Positions 55,722 to 64,000 of a stretch of 64,000 nucleotides of DNA are shown here, one piece after another (positions within the stretch are counted from its first letter, which is position 1; each line of letters begins with the position of its first letter). The notes beneath the pieces are model-generated. The model had not been told where the DNA came from and did not search any database. It saw only the letters and a program-made list of their open reading frames with translations. Position numbers and translations under genes: made by a program. Origin of the DNA: Dryococelus australis (taxonomy: Eukaryota > Arthropoda > Insecta > Phasmatodea > Phasmatidae); the NCBI GenBank assembly GCA_029891345.1, contig CM056993.1, positions 272,150,900 through 272,214,899 of the forward strand. Direction: 5' to 3'.

Positions 55722-57059
55722 ACAAAAGTCATATTCACAGTAAAAACTTTTTTTTTTTTAAATCTCGAATACCATTTTTTTGCACAGTCCACAAAATTTT
55801 TCAGTTTTGCATATTTTACCCACTTGATATTGTTTTTATGAGTGTGGTTGTTTGAGGAATTTAAATTTTGCATTGTTTACAATAAATACAATTCATATAT
55901 GTAACACTGAGTAAAGATATACACTAGAGTGGCCATGGGATAGGAAAAATTCTGACAGATTAATTCTTTAGTTCTTGGGCTGATGTAGAGGAGCGCTAGT
56001 GTTCTCGACTGGGAGGTGGCAAGGATCAGATGACATACCAGACTAAATACCTCGGCAACCATGCGGTGATGCCAGCTCCGTAATCAGCAAAAGGAGATCA
56101 TTACCCTGTCCTTGGCTCACCCATTTGTTCGTTTATGTTTTGTTAAAGGCATGCCTGTCTCATGCGAGCTATAAGTTTTCTTTGCATCTGTGAATACCCA
56201 ACTCATGGTTTGCTAGTGCCAACCATGGCGTGTGTTTCGTTTATGTCGTCGAATTCTGTACATATTTGCTCAAATTTTCAGCGATATCAACTACAATTTG
56301 GTTTTATTTACCTCTGCGAAAATTAATTATTAGAAATATATAACAGTCATTGTTTTTACTTCTAAATTATTATTTTACTACAGTTTAGGTGTTCATGATC
56401 AAATACGAGTACTGTTAGCACGTACAATCATAAAATTTAATATTAATAATGCATGATGTCATACAACATAATACTGTTTTCATTCTGTTCTTATTCGAAA
56501 GTCAACTGACAGGAAATGATTGTTCACTAGTCGAGAAATATGTGTTAGATGCATGAAGGTCTAGAATGTGACTCCGTGTTTTAAGTTTGGGGTTGTGATC
56601 TACTACAAAGGTAACTGTTCGTATAAATAATCAGTATGTTAAATTTGTCGATTCAAGTGTCATTAAGGTTGTGTCTGAACCTAGGAATGCAATAATGTAT
56701 ATAATTATACTCCAATCGGCTCGATACTCACATTCCGACAGGCATGCCTACTTATTTGCATCAATTACAGCAACTAGCCAGCTGATCAGATTCTAAACAA
56801 GCATTTTGACGGAAAATAAATATTGAATCTGAGCTGGAACGTAAGAGCAAAGATGTAAAATTATCAACCCATTGGGAGCTGTAGCTAAAAAGCACATGAC
56901 AATGAAAGTATTACTATTATCTGAAAAACTAGCAGCTATGTGTGTCTACAGTTACACGAGTGTAATACAGCACATCATTTTATATTCTACACTGAAACCT
57001 CGAACTCATAATACTGCGAAAAAAGTTAACACTGGAGTTATTATCAGTAATGATAACAC
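55722..57059. other. Intergenic, nothing recognised
   Basis: One MITE-end-like word (GGGATAGGAAAAATTC, about 55935), related to the element at 10864, without a partner end. Confidence 0.35.
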
Positions 57060-58340
57060 ATGAAACCTAGACATTGTGACCCTGGCGCTTGTCGCCGAAA
57101 ATTTACTTTGCTTTTTTTCTGGCTATGCACATGTTCCTTGGTCAACTCCTCCCTCCCGAGATCTCCCACTACTGCCTCGTAACTATGACTCTCCTGAGGT
57201 GCTAACGCCAGACGCTGAAAATCGGGGGACAGGCCCGTTTGTGGGACTACCCGAGGGGTGTATGGTGCTGCAACATCCTGTAGTAACTCTGATTGCCTCC
57301 GGATGGAAGGAGCTCCCTCCCCCAGTGAATGGTACTGGAAAGGAGAAGGGTCGGGGGCCACCACTCCTCCTCCTGGAATGTCTTAATCTAATGGAGAAAC
57401 TGGCCTGTAATGGGTGTAAGGCTGTCCATGATATGCCACGAGGCATCATGTGACTATGCCTGGTGATTCAGTCGTGACAGGTGACAGGTGGAATGACTGA
57501 GTCTCCTCTGTTGGCATAAATGCTGGAATAGCACAGCGCAAACAGGCCTTTAAAGGCTGTATGGCGAGTATCCCGGCAAGGGGCTCGTACCCAGTGGGAA
57601 TGCCTGATACTAAGGGATAGGACATCCCTATCCTGAAGTGAAACATCATTCCACCCTTTGGAGAGAGCATATGGACAATGAAATATCGGGACTACTGTCA
57701 AGCACTTGTATTGGAGCCCATATACAACATGGTTGTTGTAATAGTTATGCGCAAGACTATAGCCTCTGCTGACCTTGGGACCCACACCTCCTTGTGGTAC
57801 CACTGGGTGACTCTTTCGAGAGTCAGAAAACATGGACTACCTGTAGTGTTCCCTATGCCAAGTTTTATAGCTAATAAAGGGTATCTGCCTCTTAGAAGAG
57901 TGCAGTCACCGCAGATAGTTACGATTCTGATAGGAGGTGGGCCGGTTTTCTCCTTTATGGTCAGACCGTTGGGGCCCAAAAGTCTAGGTCTTAGTGAAGG
58001 ATCCAAAGACATAATGGTAATGGACAAGAGGCTTGGTAAGCAGGAGAGGGTGTGGGCCGGTCTTACATGCGGGATTAGGCGTGCATCTTTCCTGGTAAAC
58101 AGGACCTCAGGAAAACCCACAATTGTCATGAAAAGGAAGGAGTAGCATGGGGTGACCGAGACAGTGTCAAGAGTTTTCCTTGGCAACAGGTCACGGTGGG
58201 AAAGGACTCGTGCAGGCAGTGGTTGGGAGATCGCACCAGCATGTCTATGTCTTTGGCAAGTCACAATAATCATCGGTGAAAGAATAACAACATTACATTA
58301 CCCTTGGGGTAATCAGAGCCGGCTGGTAGGCAGATAGTGG
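57060..58340. other. GC-richer block with long overlapping open frames, origin unknown
   Basis: The base composition changes sharply from the AT-rich flanks. Open frames of 125-191 codons overlap on both strands. The plus-strand frame at 57678-58145 includes GYLPLRRVQSPQIVTILIGG and PLGPKSLGLSEGSKD. No protein family can be named from sight. The lack of introns suggests a mobile or recently acquired segment rather than a host exon. Confidence 0.3.
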
Positions 58341-60447
58341 GCTTTACTCGCTAAGACTCCACGAGGCTGAGCCTAAATACTCAAACAATAAGAATTCTTT
58401 ATCATAACTTCAGTGATGGCGACCAGCTGAGGACTGGAGCAATAATAGATGTATGTTATGTTATATCTCGTCCAGACCTCCCTCTCCTATCCTCACCTTG
58501 GTCATGTCTATTTAAGCCCCTATATTTTCCCTCCCTTCCTTCTTAACCAAGTCAATCGCCTTGAACTTCGAGTAGAATTAGCTCCCCAGTAGTGTTACAA
58601 GGTTCGTCAGTGATTTGACCGCAATTAAATCTGTGGTCATGGTGCCGTTGTCGACGACCAGCTTACTTCAGAATCACCTGCTTGTGGGACGACAATGTCT
58701 AGACTGACGACTGCTGCTGATAACGGTAGGATTCAGTAAAATTATCCACTAGTTTTGTAAATTGTAAGATTCTTCCATGAGTCCAGAAGTGGGCATTTTC
58801 ATGGTGAGCTTCGGCAACCAATATTGTGCAGAAAGTTGGCCAAATGTTCTTTAAGAATTCCATAGTATTCAGTGTAGGTTTGGCGGTGATGATCAGTTGA
58901 TCGGCTATGTTTACTTTAAATGGCTTTTTAATGTCAGTATATTTTTGGGCATTAAATCAATTCTTGTGTTTGGCTAGCTTGCCCTTTTGACTGTGGCCTT
59001 CATACCTCGAGTTTGGCTGCCGTGTTTTCAGAATAGAGACTTTAAAATGTATATCATTAAACACAATGTTGTCCATAAGTTATATATTTCCGACTTATAA
59101 AATTATCTTTAGGAGAAATTCTAAATTTGGTGGTGCTGGCTATGAAGGGTACTAGAAGTCGCCCAACATCACGAATCTGGGATTTCGGTAGGAAGTCTGG
59201 TTTTGGACTAAGTCGGAGGCAAATGCTTTTGAACTGTTTGATTTAATGAAATTGTTGGCATTGAATGTAAATGTGCTTGGACTTGTGTCGAGCAATCATG
59301 AGTAGAGGTTCAGTGGGTTTTCTAGTGTTGATAAGTTTTGAATTTAAGATCAGTCAGCCAGATTTGCAATGCCTTAGCTCTTTAATTGGTGTTTTTGCAT
59401 AATTTACCATCGTAATGAAAACAAGATATCTAGTTTGCCCATTTGACTACATTAAAAGTTGTCTTTCCTACATAATCAAAAAATTAGTTTTGGCATTATT
59501 TCGCTGTCAGTGTTTGAAAAGCAAGAATTTTCACTCGTCGATTGCCGACGCAGTCTTGTTAAAAATTTAATTCTTGTTTATCGAACCGAAATGTAAAGCA
59601 CATAAGCGTACCAAGTGTTGATCGAAATAGGGTTGGATATTGTTAATTGTGAGTATTTGCCATTCATATTAACACAGTGGTTTGATATCGGAATATTTTA
59701 AGTTAATTTTTTAATATTGCACACGTGCGCTATTTTCGAAGGGTTGTTAAAGGTCAGAGAACCCTAATAATAGGATGAAATGTTTTACACGCTGGTGCGC
59801 ATATTTTTAAAATGATATCCATCATAAAGGCTTGAGGTAAATGTGCACTTGTTATGTGTGAGATATACTGAATTGAGTATGTAAATTTTGTACTCGCCCT
59901 CAGGCTATATTTTAATATAATGTGTGTACTGTCTTTAAATTTGTATTTCTTTGCCCTAGGAGAATATTAAATTGTGGCAGTATGCGCAAAGGGGCATTTA
60001 ACTGACTATGGATGATAGTAGCATTTTGATGCAATTTTTGGCTTTATTATTTTAAGCCTCAATAATGTAATTATTTTATTTCTTGTGCGTCAGATGAGAA
60101 ATGGCGCATAGGTATACAATTGACTGTGATATACCCTAAAGTGAGATTTTGATACTTGTTGCATTGAGCTGCATAATTTTTATAGTAACCCTTATTAATT
60201 ATTTAAAGTGGAAATGCTTATATGTAGACACCTGCAACTCAAATTAGAATATGTGAATACTCGCAAAAGGGATTTTAATAGCAATTATACTGTAATAGTT
60301 GAGTTAAATTATATGACAATAGGGGCTGGTGGTGTAGTTTGATGAATAAACAGCATCTTCATAACACCTTGGCACTTATGTAAAATTGATGGAGAGAGAG
60401 CAATGAGGAAATACAGACCAATGTGACAACAGCATATAGAGTAAGGT
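58341..60447. other. Intergenic, nothing firmly recognised
   Basis: A pyrimidine-rich stretch with TATTTAAG at about 58508 could be a promoter-like or terminal-repeat-like remnant; I could not find a partner. Confidence 0.35.
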
Positions 60448-61420
60448 TCTGGAAGTGTCCACCGAGTGACCTTGAGGCACCCTGCATGCAGCTCCCGTGC
60501 GCTACGGTCGGTTGAGTGAAGGACAGCGACGTGGAACGTTGTGAGTATTTAGGTGCATTGGCATGTTGTTATAGTTTAGCAGCATATTTTTGTGGTGGAT
60601 ACATATGCACGCCATAATTCTTGGAAGCAGTTTGTAGAATTGTTTCAGATGGGGTTTGTAGTGGGTGGGGTTGCAGCGAAGCCCCCTGCCAAATCAGTCA
60701 TGCCGAAACTGGTTGCAAAACGGTGTGCAACAGGATCCATGCTGAATAAGCAAAAGGTACATCGATGCAGTGCAGATAATGACATGCAGTCCACTTAAAT
60801 CGTCTCAGCATTTGTCTCAACAGTTCCAGATGTCCCAGTCAACCACTATGTGGATACTGAAGCAGGACCTGCACCTGCACGCATTCAAATTTACTGTGGT
60901 GCATCAGTTGCTGGATGTGGGTAAGGCAGCTCGAGTGTAGTTATGTGAGTGATTTCTGTTCGATATTGCTCCAGAGGTGTTGCAGAATGGATATGAATTC
61001 TTTTCCGATGAACCATGGTTCCATCTGTCAGGGTACATAAACTCCCAGTACATGCACCATTGGTCAATTGACAATCCACACGTGTTGACGGATGCTCCAC
61101 TGCATCCTCAGAAACTCAGTGTCTGGTGTGCCGTGTCATCATGCGCATCATCCCAGTGTTCTTCCATGAGACTGTGAACTCGGCTGGTTACATCGAACAC
61201 ATTTTCAATGTTTTTGCCGAATAACTGATGGAGGATGAGTGCAACAATGCCTACTTTCAGCAGGATGGAGCCACGGCGCATACTGCATGAGCAACGATTG
61301 CGCACGTTGAGTCGGTGTTCCAGCCTTATCGCGTCATCAGCCGGGAAAGAAACCAACCTATGCCACCCCGTTCTCCAGATTTATCTGTCTGTGAATTGGA
61401 ATCTAGATATTGAAAAGAGT
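60448..61420 (+). pseudogene. Decayed Tc1/mariner-superfamily transposase (DDE_3 type)
   Basis: Protein-like segments in order on the plus strand: TGSMLNKQKVHRCSADN (about 60737-60787), typical of the linker after the first DNA-binding helix; then ILKQDLHLHAFKF (about 60855-60895); FFSDEPWFHLSGYINSQ with the first catalytic Asp (about 60989-61045); WCAVSS; YFQQDGATAHTA with the second Asp (about 61254-61289); and PPRSPDLSVCE (about 61360-61393). The segments lie in different frames, with in-frame stops (for example TGA just after QQDGATAHTA), so the gene is dead. The 5' GTGTCCACCGAGTGACC region fits the untranslated start of such elements. Terminal repeats were not identified. It is unrelated in sequence to the MITEs seen here. 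Confidence 0.8.
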
Positions 61421-61429
61421 TTTTGCAGT

Positions 61430-62320
61430 AAACAGTTCCTTGCTTATAATGATTTTAGAAATTCAAAAATCAAACTAAATGTGGACTATAGAAATAATGA
61501 ACTTTAGTAAAAACCTACTGTGAACTATGATGGCAAAACCTATTTTTATTCATTTTGGAGGCGAAAGCCGTTATATATTATTCATTGTTCATATAGAAAA
61601 ACCACTGCAGTTAAAGATGAAACAAACATAATAATTTGTGTTGATTATAACAAAGCTGTTAAAGCACATATGATTTGTAATGTTGTTCTAGTTAAGAAAC
61701 AGAATTTAACTTATTATTATTTGAAAGAGAAGATTATCTAAAATTTATAAATTTTATATTATTAAATGGAAGACTCAACAAATTGGTTAGATATTTTAAT
61801 TCAATATTTTAGACTTATAGTTGAGTGGTTACATTTAAAACTTTTATGAAATTTTAGAAATATAGATGAATTATTTGATTGAATAAAAATCATATTTCTA
61901 ATTAAAATTTTCTCATAGTATCGCTATTTTTATAAAACATATATATATATTATAATTGGATCAATTTATAGATCTTTTAGAACTTTGGGATATTGAATAT
62001 GAAATTTAAAAAAAATTAATTGATTAAGAATTTGACATTGTTCATTTCAAATTATTTAAAAAATTAATAAAATGATTTAAGTTCAGATACCTTTTCTAAT
62101 TTGGAAGAAGATGTTTATGATTTGGATTGTTGTGATGGATGGGATTATGGAATCAGTAATGGTTATGCTTCAGATTTTTCTTTATTTTTAGACTTTAAAA
62201 AGTATTGTTGGTGTTTTACTTTTGTTGAATAAATTTATAAATGATATTAATTCTATCTGTTTATTTGATTTTTAGCTTAATTTACTTGATTTATATTGCT
62301 TGCCTGCAAAATTGACCTTT
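61430..62320 (+). other. Very AT-rich block with protein-like fragments, unidentified
   Basis: Far more AT-rich than the sequence before it. Two stretches look peptide-like: 61520-61741 (NYDGKTYFYSFWRRKPLYII region) and about 62071-62231 (SNLEEDVYDLDCCDGWDYGI region). Both use almost only A/T-ending codons, unlike the host exons here. No family recognised. Chance, or a fragment from an AT-rich source, cannot be separated by eye. Confidence 0.25.
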
Positions 62321-62411
62321 CAAAAAACAAAATTGTGAAAAATTGCTTGTATAGCAAGAAATTTGCATTTTTTCCCCTTAAATTTTGATGTTTTTAAGTG
62401 GCACAAATTGA

Positions 62412-62438
62412 CTTTTTTTTTTTTTTTTTTTTTTTTTT
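62412..62438. repeat. Poly-T tract
   Basis: About 27 consecutive T. Confidence 0.9.
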
Positions 62439-64000
62439 GCAAAATTAGAACATTTTGCTTAAATTTACATGATTTTCAAGGAAAATTGCTTGTTTTGGAG
62501 AGCTCCTGTTTTAAAATTTTTAGAGTCTAGATTTAGCCTCAGAAACCTTGATTTTGGAGAGAGAAAAACCTCGAAATTTCGATGAAAATAAGGATTGATC
62601 CAGAACTCCCCTTATATATATACTCTGATTGTGATTTAAATATGTTTAGTGTAATAGTGTTTAAGTATTCCACATAGCTGTTATTTACCACATCACTGTC
62701 TTTCACAGCCATACCTGCAATACATAATACATGTCCATTCAAATCACAATTCCCATCGCGATTTTTTGTTAAACAGGTATTGTAATGACTATGTCTTATA
62801 CCGCTGTGTCCAAACATTTAAATGCTCACTATTCTTTGTCCGGAAGTATAAAACTATCAAATCCAAATTGATATCTACCTATATCTAGGGGAAGCTGAAG
62901 CATAATTACCGGAAAAACATGCTTGTCTTTCCAACAGTAAAAACACATATCTTTAAACTTTTTAAAACAATTCAAATACATAACTATTTTTTAAATGTGC
63001 AATTAAAGTTCAGTTAAGAAATGGTCCAATTTCCAAATACAATCAATTGTGGCAATTTATGTTTACAGTTTCTGACTATAAATTGGATATATAAGTATGT
63101 GTAGTATTGTAACGGTGCTTGAAAATATCACCATACCACCTTCAGTATTTTATTCCACCTAACCAGCTATCTGTCACCCGAGAATGCTCAGCTACCATGG
63201 TTATGAAGACTTATCAGTATGCTGCCCTCTTCTACTGTGAGAAAGGAGCTGACTGGCAGCGTGTCTGCTCTGCTCAACATAGGTTCCAGCACTCTCCTGC
63301 ACCACCATCTGACATCTCCCCTCCCTGCACCTCCTCGATGACTCCCACCCTTCATCATAGTTGGCCGTCGCTAGGCAACCTTCCGACACAGCACCGCACA
63401 TTATCAAGATATTTGAATTAACTGATTTTGTACTCCTGACAAACTCTCCATACGGTTTTCCCATGTTCCTCCACTCTACAGCACTAAGTTTGGACTATAT
63501 AAGATGGGTGTTGATACAATGGCAACACACACAGCACTGGACATACGATAGGAGGACAACACACACCATACTCACATTTTAAATGTAAAAAGGGATAACA
63601 GGCAGAAGGCACTTTCCTGCCAGGTTTTACGGCAGGGATTTATTTAATGGGTATATTTTAAATTTTAAATACAGGGAAAAACACAAGAATGGGCATTTAT
63701 AAGAAAGTTAAGTAATTTTTCAATTTTTGCAATGTATTTTTAAAACATCAGTTTTGTACACAATTTTTGTGTATAGTCTTTTTGGTAAAAGTGGTAAAGC
63801 GTAACATAATTATAATCACATGCCCCTATTGGCAGCTTTTGTATTTTTGGAGCCTGTTTCCAGGCATAAATTGTATTTAAATAAGTATTTATGAAACCTG
63901 TTTTCAGGTATAATTGTTTTGAGGCCTGTTTTTAGGCATTATTGTAGCTAACATGTTCATCTTTTATTATATTGTACAAATATTTTGGGGCATTATATAC
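62439..64000. other. Intergenic, weak promoter-like patch only
   Basis: 63119-63560 is C-rich and contains ACTATATAAG (about 63494-63503), a good TATA-like box, but no gene start is recognised after it. Positions 63840-63950 repeat GGCCTGTTTTCAGGCAT-like words three times. Confidence 0.35.

Noticed and set aside
58440-58740. Solo long-terminal-repeat-like segment with TATTTAAG
   Set aside because: No partner repeat, target duplication or coding remnant could be seen, so a call would be unsupported.
63119-63560. Promoter of an unseen gene (TATATAAG box in a C-rich patch)
   Set aside because: No coding start or exon follows within the window, and a terminal repeat of a mobile element is equally possible.

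Overview
The window is nuclear DNA from an animal with spliced genes, most likely an arthropod with a large, repeat-rich genome (an insect such as a stick insect or relative is my guess; nothing here fixes the species). Coding sequence is scarce and much richer in G+C than its AT-rich surroundings. Long TA and TG microsatellites are common, and most recognisable non-coding sequence is small non-autonomous DNA transposons (MITEs) and tRNA-derived SINEs, many inserted into one another.

Two conserved host genes can be read with confidence. On the minus strand, positions 33267 to 2810 carry the first three coding exons of a 2-hydroxyacid oxidase (HAO / glycolate oxidase family). Introns of about 25.5 kb and 4.6 kb separate them, and the remaining exons lie beyond the left edge. 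On the plus strand, positions 44491 to 49072 carry a complete five-exon 1-Cys peroxiredoxin of the Prdx6 type (220 residues), with a TATA-like box upstream and an AATAAA signal downstream. The two genes are divergently oriented with about 11 kb between their start codons. HAO-type enzymes make hydrogen peroxide and Prdx6-type enzymes remove peroxides, so the arrangement is suggestive, though nothing in the sequence shows that they are co-regulated.

Layout: 1-8.6 kb holds a LINE-like tail, HAO exons 3 and 2, and a dense MITE cluster with a three-level nest at 6.39-7.48 kb. 8.6-33 kb is HAO intron 1, with two hAT-type elements in opposite orientation, two PIF- or unclassified MITEs, a large inverted repeat at 15.85-16.59 kb, hairpins and short tandem duplications. 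31.9-33.3 kb holds a SINE broken by two different transposons right beside HAO exon 1. 33.3-44.4 kb is intergenic and MITE-rich, with one possible orphan exon at 40.8-41.0 kb. 44.4-49.2 kb is Prdx6. 49.2-64 kb is mostly featureless, with one possible exon (50.6-50.8 kb), a SINE, a minisatellite, an unassigned GC-richer block (57.1-58.3 kb), a decayed Tc1/mariner-superfamily transposase (60.5-61.4 kb) and an unassigned AT-rich block after it.

One MITE family dominates, with about 17 long-form and 5 short-form copies. The two forms share ends but have different interiors, so they were probably moved by one transposase that is not encoded here. I found no CRISPR array, rRNA, functional tRNA gene or recognisable retrovirus-like coding region.
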